This document shows, one piece after another, positions 23,497 to 31,097 of a stretch of DNA of 34,755 bases. The position numbers and the translations under genes were made by a program. A model generated the notes under the pieces. It was not told the origin of the DNA. It ran no database searches and was given only the letters and a program-made list of their open reading frames with translations. Source of the stretch: an uncultured Eubacterium sp. (GTDB lineage Bacteria > Bacillota > Clostridia > Lachnospirales > Lachnospiraceae); NCBI GenBank assembly GCA_910577295.1, contig CAJTLS010000027.1:1-34755 (forward strand), read 5' to 3'. How positions within the stretch are numbered: position 1 is the stretch's first letter; the number at the start of each line of letters is the position of its first letter.

Positions 23497-24300
23497 ATGA
23501 TAGTACAACACAACATTTCATCAATGAACTCCAACAGACAGTTGGGAATCGTAGGCGGCAATTTGTCAAAGGCTACTGAGAAACTTTCCAGTGGTTACAA
23601 AATCAACCGTGCAGCAGATGATGCAGCAGGACTTTCCATTTCTGAGAAAATGAGAGGTCAGGTTAGAGGTCTTCAGAGAGCTTCCGACAATGCTCAGGAT
23701 GGTATTTCCTTAATCCAGACAGCAGAGGGTGCTATGGACCAGCAGCATGCAATCTTGCAGCGTGCTCGTGAGCTGGCTGTACAGGCAGCAAACGACACAA
23801 ACGTTAGCGTTGACCGCGATGCTATTTCTCAGGAGCTTTCTCAGTTGAAAGCAGAGTTTGACCGTATCACATCTCAGACAGAGTTCAATACTCAGAAGCT
23901 GTGTGATGGTTCATTCACAAACAAAAACCTTCAGGTTGGTGCTAACACTGGTCAGTCAATTGCAATTTCCATCAGCGCGACCAGCATGACAGATATTTCC
24001 AGTTCTGTAAGCTCTTACTCAACTGCTACTGCATCTATCAGCTCCATTGATGCAGACATTACAGCATTGTCTACGACTCGTTCTAAACTCGGTGCTATCC
24101 AGAACCGTCTGGAGTACACAGTTAAGAATGACGACAATACAGCTGAGAACCTGCAGGCTTCTGAATCACGTATCCGTGATACAGATATGGCTGATGAAAT
24201 GACAAGATACTCCAAAGAGAGCATCTTGCAGCAGGCAGCAACATCTATGCTTGCACAGGCAAATCAGTCCAATCAGAGTGTATTGTCATTGCTTGGCTAA
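23497..24300 (+). CDS. fliC: Flagellin (copy 1)
   Basis: Filament subunit, 267 residues. The N-terminal D0/D1 region (MIVQHNISSMNSNRQLGIVG, KLSSGYKINRAADDAAGLSI SEKMRGQVRG) and the C-terminal D1/D0 region (NRLEYTVKNDDNTAENLQAS ESRIRDTDMADEM, then LQQAATSMLAQANQS) are intact. Only a short Ser/Thr-rich segment (about 155-200, ATSMTDISSSVSSYSTATAS) joins them, so the outer D2/D3 domains are missing, as in many Firmicutes. That segment offers many O-glycosylation sites, which fits the Maf and sugar genes downstream. AAGGAGGAA precedes the ATG. Codon use is more uniform than in neighbours, in line with high expression. About a dozen residues differ from copy 2. Confidence 0.97.
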   Translation: MIVQHNISSMNSNRQLGIVGGNLSKATEKLSSGYKINRAADDAAGLSISEKMRGQVRGLQRASDNAQDGISLIQTAEGAMDQQHAILQRARELAVQAANDTNVSVDRDAISQELSQLKAEFDRITSQTEFNTQKLCDGSFTNKNLQVGANTGQSIAISISATSMTDISSSVSSYSTATASISSIDADITALSTTRSKLGAIQNRLEYTVKNDDNTAENLQASESRIRDTDMADEMTRYSKESILQQAATSMLAQANQSNQSVLSLLG

Positions 24301-24346
24301 TTTGCAGTCATTGTATGAAAACATTCAATCAAATGTTTTGTTTGGA

Positions 24347-24378
24347 GGAGTCAGCCGATTACAGCTGGCTCCTTTTTC
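24347..24378 (+). terminator. Rho-independent terminator after fliC1
   Basis: GGAGTCAGC (24347-24355) pairs with GCTGGCTCC (24364-24372), 9 bp with one G-T pair and an 8-base loop, followed by TTTTTC. Confidence 0.85.
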
Positions 24379-24384
24379 TGTAAA

Positions 24385-24421
24385 AAAACTGCGTCGGTAA
24401 AAAATTCTCCGACGCAGTTTT
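24385..24421 (-). terminator. Second terminator, best oriented on the minus strand
   Basis: AAAACTGCGTCGG (24385-24397) and CCGACGCAGTTTT (24409-24421) form a perfect 13-bp stem. Read on the plus strand the U tract is only the end of the stem; on the minus strand the stem is followed by seven or more T residues (complement of 24382-24388). No minus-strand gene is visible nearby, so it may simply act in both directions as a backup insulator. Confidence 0.65.
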
Positions 24422-24471
24422 GCTTCAATTGTAATGATTACAGAATATGTTTTTTTCTATATAAAAAATAC

Positions 24472-24498
24472 TAAAGTAAAACGAAAAGTAACCGATAT
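24472..24498 (+). promoter_or_regulatory. Sigma-28 promoter for the second flagellin gene
   Basis: TAAA (24472-24475), 15 bases, ACCGATAT (24491-24498). Expected transcription start near 24505, giving a leader of about 90 bases, longer than that of copy 1. Confidence 0.85.
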
Positions 24499-24557
24499 AT
24501 ATATCAGAGAGTAAAACAGAATGGAAGCTGTTAAACAGTTAAAATTAAAAGGATTTT

Positions 24558-24590
24558 GCGGCAGGGAAGCCGCCATATCTCAAGGAGGAA
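24558..24590 (+). promoter_or_regulatory. Predicted CsrA two-site region in the fliC2 leader
   Basis: Site 1: GCGGC (24558-24562) pairs with GCCGC (24569-24573) around the hexaloop AGGGAA, again an ANGGAN loop. Site 2: CAAGGAGGA at 24581-24589 covers the ribosome binding site. The stem sequence differs completely from that of copy 1 while the loop rule and the distance to the ribosome binding site are kept. Confidence 0.65.
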
Positions 24591-24596
24591 TTTATT

Positions 24597-25400
24597 ATGA
24601 TAGTACAACACAATATTTCATCAATGAACGCAAACAGACAGTTAGGAATTGTTGGAGGTAATCTTTCCAAAGCGACAGAAAAACTTTCCAGCGGATATAA
24701 AATTAACCGTGCCGCAGACGATGCAGCAGGACTTTCCATTTCCGAGAAGATGAGAGGTCAGATTAGAGGTCTTCAGAGAGCTTCTGATAATGCGCAGGAT
24801 GGTATTTCCTTAATCCAGACAGCAGAGGGTGCTATGGATCAGCAGCATGCAATTTTGCAGCGTGCTCGTGAGCTGGCTGTACAGGCAGCAAACGACACAA
24901 ATGTTAGCGTTGACCGCGATGCTATTTCTCAGGAGCTTTCTCAGTTGAAAGCAGAGTTTGACCGTATTACATCTCAGACAGAGTTCAATACACAGAAACT
25001 GTGCGATGGTTCTTTCACAGACAAACACCTTCAGGTTGGTGCTAATAGTGAACAATCAATTGCAATCTCAATTAGTGCGACAGAGATGACAGATATTTCC
25101 GGTTCCGTAAGTTCCTACTCGACAGCTACGGCATCTATCAGTTCTATTGATGCAAATATTACAGCGTTGTCTACAACTCGTTCCAAACTCGGTGCTATTC
25201 AGAACCGTCTGGAGTACACAGTTAAGAATGACGACAATACGGCTGAGAACCTGCAGGCTTCTGAGTCACGTATCCGTGATACAGATATGGCTGATGAGAT
25301 GACAAGATACTCCAAAGAGAGCATTTTGCAGCAGGCAGCAACATCTATGCTTGCACAGGCAAATCAGTCTACACAGGGTGTTATGTCCTTACTTGGTTAA
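24597..25400 (+). CDS. fliC: Flagellin (copy 2)
   Basis: Second flagellin, 267 residues, the same length as copy 1. Differences are mostly conservative: S to A near residue 12, V to I in GQIRGL, and a cluster in the central segment (TDKHLQVGANSEQ versus TNKNLQVGANTGQ; ATEMTDISG versus ATSMTDISS), plus a changed C-terminus (QSTQGVMSLLG versus QSNQSVLSLLG). Long blocks are identical at the DNA level, including third positions, for example around 24850-24960. It has its own sigma-28 promoter, CsrA-type leader and terminator, so the two copies are separately transcribed. AAGGAGGAA precedes the ATG. Confidence 0.97.
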   Translation: MIVQHNISSMNANRQLGIVGGNLSKATEKLSSGYKINRAADDAAGLSISEKMRGQIRGLQRASDNAQDGISLIQTAEGAMDQQHAILQRARELAVQAANDTNVSVDRDAISQELSQLKAEFDRITSQTEFNTQKLCDGSFTDKHLQVGANSEQSIAISISATEMTDISGSVSSYSTATASISSIDANITALSTTRSKLGAIQNRLEYTVKNDDNTAENLQASESRIRDTDMADEMTRYSKESILQQAATSMLAQANQSTQGVMSLLG

Positions 25401-25425
25401 AGATAATAGTATTAAAAAAATATTT

Positions 25426-25457
25426 GGCAGGGGAAGCGTTATCTCCTGCCTTATTTT
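25426..25457 (+). terminator. Rho-independent terminator after fliC2
   Basis: GGCAGGGGA (25426-25434) pairs with TCTCCTGCC (25442-25450), 9 bp with one G-T pair, followed by TTATTTTT. The next gene starts 16 bases later with no visible promoter of its own, so the glycosylation genes may depend on read-through. Confidence 0.85.
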
Positions 25458-25472
25458 TGTAAAGGAGAATAT

Positions 25473-27044
25473 ATGGTCAGCATTCAGACAGAGCAGAGTC
25501 GGGACGGAGATGTGATTCCGATTCTCTGCGGTACGAAAGGGATACGGCATTTGGGCAGTATCTATGATAATCTTTATTTTTCCCGTTGTTGGCTGGATTA
25601 CCACATACAGCCACAGACCGAGAATATTATTTTGCTGGGAGGCGGTTCTGGTCGGTTGATTGAAGAGGCGCTGCAGAGAATTGCGGGAGAAATTTTAGTT
25701 GTCGAGCCGGAAAATATTTTATATAATAAAATGCGTAAGACGGCTTGTTATAAACGGGCAAACCGCACTAACCGTGTTACATGGGTCTGTGGAGATACGA
25801 TTTGGAGAGAGGCAGAGAAGTGGATCCGGCGCATTTTAAATGAAGATAGTGTGGAGACGACGTTTCTCTCCTGCCATTCGGGATACAGCGAGTATTATAC
25901 GGAGACATGGGAGCGGTTACAGACAATATGCGACACGGTCTGTCAGGAAATTGCCTTTATGAAAGCTCCCATCAAGCGGTTTATTCGGGCAATGACTGAA
26001 AATGAGATTCGCAATTTGCCAAAGATGTATCCCGGGATTTTGATAGGCAGATGTAAAAGGACGTGGGATAAAAAGATGCCTGTTATTATGGTGTCGGCCG
26101 GCCCCTCGTTAGATAAAAATGTACAGGAGTTACAACGAGTGCGGGGACGGGCGCTTATTTTCTGTGTAGATGCGGCGGTATCTACACTTCTGAAAGCCGG
26201 AATTGTACCGGATTTAATTGCCTGTACGGATGCCATGAAGCGTATGGCATGTTTTGAGGACAAGCGCTGCGAGACGATTCCGCTTCTGGTGACGACAAAT
26301 ACGCCGGTGGCGTTGTTAGATTTGCACAAGGGCATCCGTATATGGGGGCACGACCATCCTTTTGTGAATTTGATGCTGCAAAAGGAGAAACTACCTTGTG
26401 CGGAGATTCCCTTTTATTCGGGAGTGGCGACGGCGCTATTCGCTTCTGTCATCGAGCTGGGAACAGAGACGATTATTTTGGCAGGACAAGACCTCGCCTA
26501 TTCGGAAGATGGCAAAAGCCATGTGAGCGGCAGAAATGAGGGCTGTATGAAAGACGAAAACTATCAACTGGAAGGATATTATGGCGGATGTGTATATTCA
26601 AGAGGCGACTGGGTATCGTTTCACGGTTGGTTTGAGAAGATGTTGCAGGTCTTTCCGCAGCGAAAAGTAATCAATGCAACCGAGGGCGGGGCCAAAATAC
26701 GCGGCACGGTACAAATGCCATTGCGACAGGTAATTGACGAGCTTCCAGAACACGAAGGAGTACAGGATTTTCTAAATCATGAGGAGTTCTATCTGACGGA
26801 AGAAGAATATAAGGGATTGTGTGGACAATACGAAAAGTGTAGGAAATTTCTTAATGAATTGGATGACAAAGGTTACCATGAAGCTTTTTATGAAAAAAAT
26901 TGGCGCGAAAATCCAGCGATGTATCTGATTGTAGACTATATGAAGTCGCTGGATGATGAAAAGAGAGAGGAACGGTATAAAAAAGCAGTATCTTATGTGA
27001 GACAGATGTGGGATTGCATTGAAAATGAACAGGAGGGTATCTGA
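25473..27044 (+). CDS. maf: Motility accessory factor, Maf/DUF115 family (copy 1)
   Basis: 523 residues. Maf proteins are GT-like enzymes that transfer nonulosonic acids (pseudaminic or legionaminic type) to Ser/Thr of flagellin in the cytoplasm. An N-terminal Rossmann-like part contains NIILLGGGSGRLIEEAL near 50-67. The central DUF115 core has VSAGPSLDKNVQEL (about 206-219), VDAAVSTLLKAGIVPDLIAC and QDLAYSEDGKSHVSGRNEG (about 338-356), the usual Maf signature. The C-terminus is helical. AAGGAGA lies upstream of the ATG. It follows the flagellin genes directly and its stop abuts the ATG of the second Maf gene. Acceptor and sugar are inferred from family and context. Confidence 0.87.
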   Translation: MVSIQTEQSRDGDVIPILCGTKGIRHLGSIYDNLYFSRCWLDYHIQPQTENIILLGGGSGRLIEEALQRIAGEILVVEPENILYNKMRKTACYKRANRTNRVTWVCGDTIWREAEKWIRRILNEDSVETTFLSCHSGYSEYYTETWERLQTICDTVCQEIAFMKAPIKRFIRAMTENEIRNLPKMYPGILIGRCKRTWDKKMPVIMVSAGPSLDKNVQELQRVRGRALIFCVDAAVSTLLKAGIVPDLIACTDAMKRMACFEDKRCETIPLLVTTNTPVALLDLHKGIRIWGHDHPFVNLMLQKEKLPCAEIPFYSGVATALFASVIELGTETIILAGQDLAYSEDGKSHVSGRNEGCMKDENYQLEGYYGGCVYSRGDWVSFHGWFEKMLQVFPQRKVINATEGGAKIRGTVQMPLRQVIDELPEHEGVQDFLNHEEFYLTEEEYKGLCGQYEKCRKFLNELDDKGYHEAFYEKNWRENPAMYLIVDYMKSLDDEKREERYKKAVSYVRQMWDCIENEQEGI

Positions 27045-28712
27045 ATGAGGCAGAGAAATCTCAACTACATACAGAGAGGTTTTCCGGAGTTGTATGAGCG
27101 TATTGTCAATATAAAGCCGGATAGTGTAAGACAGGATTTTGCGGCGATTGAGGCGATGGAGACGGTGTCGAAGGAGATTGTTTTTGTTTTTACGGGGGAA
27201 AATCAGGAACAGGTGCGTATTGGGAGCGCTTATGACCCGCGCCATGAGGCCCGCATATGGCTTCAGGCGCAGGATGACATTCAGGTAGATAATATCCTCT
27301 TGTTTGGTCTGGGTAACGGTGCGATAGCCCGCACGATACTTTTTCAAAAAAAGGGAGACAGCAAGGTTTTGATTTATGAACCGTCCGCCCAGTTGTTTTT
27401 GTATGCGCTGCAATACATTGATATGCGGGAGTTTTTTGACACGCCCGGCGTGCGCATCATTGTCGAGGGCATTAATGAAGATATGTACTCCGGCGTAATG
27501 GAAGAGATGCTCACGTTAGATAATTACGATAGAAAAGTATTTATTGTAGCGCCCAAAATGGCGGAATTTTTTCCTGCATCGAGAAAGTTTTTTGTTGAGC
27601 GGTATCTGGATGGCGTCGGTCGTATGATGTCAAATCGCAACACTATTCGTCGTTTTCTCCACCTGTCTCCTTTTAATCAGCTTCATAATCTGCAATACGT
27701 GGAGAAATATACGACCGTACCGCTTCTTGCCCGTGTATGGGAGCGGGAAGTTCCCATTATTATTATTGGGGCCGGTCCCTCCTTGAAAGAGGAGGTGGAT
27801 ACACTACGGAATGCCGGAGAACAAGCATTTCTTTTCGCTGTTGATTCGGCTCTGCCGTATATGCTGAAAGAGGGGATTATACCGGATGCCTATATTTGCA
27901 TTGAGGCGGATAAGCCGTTATGGTTTTTCGAGGATGAGCGCACGAAAGAGATACCTCTCTTTTGTAAAGTAGACACAACCCATAAGCTGTTAGATGAACA
28001 TCGCGGGTACAAAATATTTGGAAAAGACGAGGGTTTTGTGAGTAAATTCTATCAGCGCTACCATATACCGGAATCGTTTTATCGCTATGGCGGCAATGGG
28101 GCGACGTCATTTTTTGCCGCCTGTAAAGAATTGGGTGCAAAGAATGTTATCTTACTCGGTCAGGATATGGCATACGGAAGTGATAAGACGAGTCATGTCG
28201 GAGGCCGGGACGAGGGGTTTGTGGAGGACGACAGGTTTTTGTATAAGAACAATCAGGGAGAAATCGTGCAATCGAGACAGGACTGGCATCGTTTTATCCA
28301 GTGGTATCAGAATGCGATTCCGGCCGTACGGTTTGAGCATGTCATCAATACTGCGCCAAGGGGCGTGCATATTAAGGGAACGGAGTATATGTCTCTGGCA
28401 CAGGCGCTCGATAGTCTGGGGCAGAAACATACGCCAATGAATGAGCTGCTTGCAAAGGCGGAGACGACAGCGGTTTATAATCCGCATATCGACCTCCTTT
28501 CCTTTTATCAGAGTTGCGAGCGGGAAAGGCAGCAAATTCAGGCGTTGACAGAAGTCGATCCGCACGATGAGAGAAGAAAGCAATTTCGTGTTTACGAACT
28601 TCTCCGCCTATATGAGATTGCGGATAAGCAGAATAATTTTGCGGAGAGCCAGAACGCAGGACTGGACATGATTGGTAACTATATTGCGAAATGTATGGAG
28701 GAGGTTGGCTGA
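27045..28712 (+). CDS. maf: Motility accessory factor, Maf/DUF115 family (copy 2)
   Basis: 555 residues, starting on the base after the copy 1 stop, with AGGAGGG 9 bases upstream. Same architecture: VDNILLFGLGNGAIARTIL in the N-terminal Rossmann-like part, IIGAGPSLKEEVDTLR (about 238-253), VDSALPYMLKEGIIPDAYIC, YGGNGATSFFAACKELGAKN and QDMAYGSDKTSHVGGRDEG (about 372-390), then a helical tail. Identity to copy 1 is clear at the motifs but moderate overall, so the pair may act on different sites or sugars rather than being redundant. Tandem maf genes are known in other glycosylated-flagellin bacteria. Confidence 0.87.
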   Translation: MRQRNLNYIQRGFPELYERIVNIKPDSVRQDFAAIEAMETVSKEIVFVFTGENQEQVRIGSAYDPRHEARIWLQAQDDIQVDNILLFGLGNGAIARTILFQKKGDSKVLIYEPSAQLFLYALQYIDMREFFDTPGVRIIVEGINEDMYSGVMEEMLTLDNYDRKVFIVAPKMAEFFPASRKFFVERYLDGVGRMMSNRNTIRRFLHLSPFNQLHNLQYVEKYTTVPLLARVWEREVPIIIIGAGPSLKEEVDTLRNAGEQAFLFAVDSALPYMLKEGIIPDAYICIEADKPLWFFEDERTKEIPLFCKVDTTHKLLDEHRGYKIFGKDEGFVSKFYQRYHIPESFYRYGGNGATSFFAACKELGAKNVILLGQDMAYGSDKTSHVGGRDEGFVEDDRFLYKNNQGEIVQSRQDWHRFIQWYQNAIPAVRFEHVINTAPRGVHIKGTEYMSLAQALDSLGQKHTPMNELLAKAETTAVYNPHIDLLSFYQSCERERQQIQALTEVDPHDERRKQFRVYELLRLYEIADKQNNFAESQNAGLDMIGNYIAKCMEEVG

Positions 28713-28713
28713 G

Positions 28714-28938
28714 ATGGATTTGGCTTTGGTGAAAGAAAAACTGACAGAAATATCTACTTATTTTTATCAGGAAAGGATTCAGGAGGGGATGGCAATGTTT
28801 ATGGACGTAGTTGGCATGATTACCCAAATTCCCGAGTTCGGGGCATGCATAAATCCCTTGTTTGATGCCGTAGAAAATAAAGATTATGTGTTGGCGGCAG
28901 ATATATTTTATCACGAGATGGCGGAAAGGATACAGTAA
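28714..28938 (+). CDS. Small helical protein of unknown function
   Basis: 74 residues from the ATG at 28714, one base after the maf copy 2 stop; GGAGGAGG (28698-28705) lies 8 bases upstream. An in-frame start further upstream at 28672 would overlap maf and has no ribosome binding site. The protein is acidic and predicted all-helical, with two or three helices (LALVKEKLTEISTYFYQERI, MFMDVVGMITQI, NPLFDAVENKDYVLAADIFY). Its end, ADIFYHEMAERIQ, resembles the end of a TPR-like helical hairpin. I do not recognise a family. Its tight position between maf and neuC suggests a small partner or adaptor for the glycosylation enzymes. Confidence 0.75.
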   Translation: MDLALVKEKLTEISTYFYQERIQEGMAMFMDVVGMITQIPEFGACINPLFDAVENKDYVLAADIFYHEMAERIQ

Positions 28939-28940
28939 GG

Positions 28941-30083
28941 ATGTCGAAGATACAAAAAAAAAGAGTGCTTTTTATAACGGGAACAAGAGCTGATTACGGA
29001 AAGATAAAGTCATTGATGAAAAGGATGGATGTTTCTGCGGAATACGAGGTATATGTATATGTGTCGGGAATGCATCTTTTGGCTAAATATGGCAGTACTT
29101 ATAAGGAAGTTTTGAAAGATAAATACCAGAATGTCCACGTGGCTTTTGGGCAGCAGTATACACAGAATATGAGTTACAATATGGGCAATGTGCTGATGAG
29201 TCTGTCTGCCTATGTAGAGCAGATTAGTCCAGATATGATACTGGTTCATGGCGATAGGATTGACGCGCTGGCGGGTGCGGTGACAGGGGCCTTGAATAAT
29301 ATATTGGTAGCTCATATTGAAGGGGGAGAGATCTCAGGAACGATTGACGATTCAATTCGCCATGCTGTATCCAAATTTGCCCATCTTCATTTTGTATGTA
29401 ATGAGGAAGCAAGAAATCGGATTATCCAATTGGGAGAGCCGCAGGAAAATATTTATGTCATTGGCTCCCCGGATATTGATGTGATGATGGGAGAGGCGCT
29501 CCCGGATATTGAAGAAGTGAAACAGTATTATGATATCGAATTTGATAAATACGGAATATTTATGTATCATCCGGTGACAACGGAGGTGGACGAGCTTCAG
29601 GAGCACATGGATGAGATTGTGGCGGCGCTGAAAGCTTCGCAGAAGAAGTTTGTTGTCATTTATCCGAATAATGATTTGGGAACGGATATCATTTTGCGCA
29701 AGATTGGGCGCGAGTTAGAGGGAGAGGAAAATTTCCGTGTATTCCCATCGATTCGATTCGAGTACTTTCTTACGCTTTTGAAAAAGGCATCGGTTATTAT
29801 AGGAAATTCGAGCGCCGGTATTCGGGAAAGCGGCGTCTATGGCATACCGGCCATCGATATCGGAACGAGACAACAGGGGAGATATAGTATCCGTAAGCTG
29901 AAAAATATTCAGCATGTCACCGAGAATCGGAATGAGATTTTAGCGGCGATAGAAAACGTCGGAAAGTATCAGGTTCAATGCCAGAGTTTCGGCAAAGGGA
30001 ACAGTACGGAACTGTTTTTGGACGTATTGGGCAAACAGACGACTTGGAATAGCGATGTGCAGAAGAAATTTGTTGATTTATAA
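28941..30083 (+). CDS. neuC: UDP-N-acetylglucosamine 2-epimerase (hydrolysing), NeuC/LegG family
   Basis: 380 residues. Enzymes of this family hydrolyse and epimerise UDP- or GDP-HexNAc derivatives at C2, making the free sugar that sialic or legionaminic acid synthase uses. The hallmark TGTRADYGKIKSLM is at 13-26; VHGDRIDALAGAVTGAL and HIEGGEISGTIDDSIRHAVS follow, with IGNSSAGIRESGVYGIPAI near 290-310. The GDR and HIEGGE motifs line the active site. NeuC (UDP-GlcNAc) and LegG (modified bacillosamine nucleotide) cannot be told apart by eye. It starts 2 bases after the small gene. NeuB- and NeuA-type genes are not in the window and would be expected nearby. Confidence 0.85.
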   Translation: MSKIQKKRVLFITGTRADYGKIKSLMKRMDVSAEYEVYVYVSGMHLLAKYGSTYKEVLKDKYQNVHVAFGQQYTQNMSYNMGNVLMSLSAYVEQISPDMILVHGDRIDALAGAVTGALNNILVAHIEGGEISGTIDDSIRHAVSKFAHLHFVCNEEARNRIIQLGEPQENIYVIGSPDIDVMMGEALPDIEEVKQYYDIEFDKYGIFMYHPVTTEVDELQEHMDEIVAALKASQKKFVVIYPNNDLGTDIILRKIGRELEGEENFRVFPSIRFEYFLTLLKKASVIIGNSSAGIRESGVYGIPAIDIGTRQQGRYSIRKLKNIQHVTENRNEILAAIENVGKYQVQCQSFGKGNSTELFLDVLGKQTTWNSDVQKKFVDL

Positions 30084-30107
30084 GCTGCCTTGTAGGGGGA
30101 AGATAGC

Positions 30108-31097
30108 ATGAAGATTTTATTGTATGAGTGGTCGGGGATTATGCAGCGGGATGTAAAAGCTGTGTTGAGACGGAATGGACACGAAGTGATTCCGTTTTCC
30201 TATGAATCGCCGGACTGGAAATATGATGAATATATGTTTACAAACATGAAACAGTATGTAGAAAGGTATCAGGTGGATATGATTCTCTCGATGCTCTTTT
30301 TCCCTACCATTGCTGATTTATGCCATGAGAAAGGGCTTCCTTATCTGGCATGGGTGTATGATTCGCCGTTTGTCATTCACAGGAGAGAAGCTCTCCGTTA
30401 TGAAGAAGTGTATGCGTTTGTCTTTGACCGGAAGCGGACGGAAGAACTGCGGGCAGAGGGGCTGCGGGTATTTTACCGGCCGCTTGCCGTTGATACCGTT
30501 CGTCTGGATGGGATGGAGATTACGGGAGACGATTGTCGGAAATGGAGCGCCGATGCTTCTTTTGTCGGTCAGCTCTATCAAAAAGAGGGCGGGGAAATAA
30601 AAAATTCGCTTGAGCGCGCCCAATATGAGACGTCGCTCCAAAGAATAAAGTGCGTGAAAGCGCTCAATGAAATATGTAATTTTAAATTGTATAGCGGGAA
30701 AAAGGGCAGTATTCCAGAACTTAGAGATTTGCAAATGTGCGGCTCGGTCATGTATTACAGCGAGATGCCGAAAGTATTCCGCCTGAGTAAGGTGAATCTG
30801 AATGTGACGCTTCAGACAATTGAGAGCGGAATCCCGCTGCGCGCTCTGGATATTATGGGAGCAGGAGGTTTTCTTATAACAAATCCTCAGGAAGAGCTGT
30901 TGGAACATTTTCAGGTGGGGAGAGACTTTGAAACATACGAATCTGCAGAGGAGTTGTGCGAAAAGACCGTTTGGTATTTGAACAATGAGGATATGCGGGC
31001 AGAGATTGCCCGACAGGGGCACTATAAAGTAAAAGTGCTGTTTTCTTATGAAAAGCAATTTGCGGAAATGTTTGCGCAGATGGGATTGGTATTTTGA
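30108..31097 (+). CDS. CgeB-like glycosyltransferase
   Basis: 329 residues, GT-B-like. The N-terminal domain (MKILLYEWSGIMQRDVKAVL; YQVDMILSMLFFPTIADLCH; LAWVYDSPFVIHR) resembles the DUF3880 acceptor-binding half of CgeB-type proteins. The C-terminal domain has the nucleotide-sugar region of the family: MPKVFRLSKVNLNVTLQTIE SGIPLRALDIMGAGGFLITN and later EDMRAEIARQGHYKVKVLFS Y. Likely extends or modifies the flagellin glycan. GGGGGAAG precedes the ATG by 7 bases. The last 52 bases overlap, tail to tail, with the minus-strand gene at 31046-31828. The donor sugar cannot be read from sequence. Confidence 0.78.
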   Translation: MKILLYEWSGIMQRDVKAVLRRNGHEVIPFSYESPDWKYDEYMFTNMKQYVERYQVDMILSMLFFPTIADLCHEKGLPYLAWVYDSPFVIHRREALRYEEVYAFVFDRKRTEELRAEGLRVFYRPLAVDTVRLDGMEITGDDCRKWSADASFVGQLYQKEGGEIKNSLERAQYETSLQRIKCVKALNEICNFKLYSGKKGSIPELRDLQMCGSVMYYSEMPKVFRLSKVNLNVTLQTIESGIPLRALDIMGAGGFLITNPQEELLEHFQVGRDFETYESAEELCEKTVWYLNNEDMRAEIARQGHYKVKVLFSYEKQFAEMFAQMGLVF

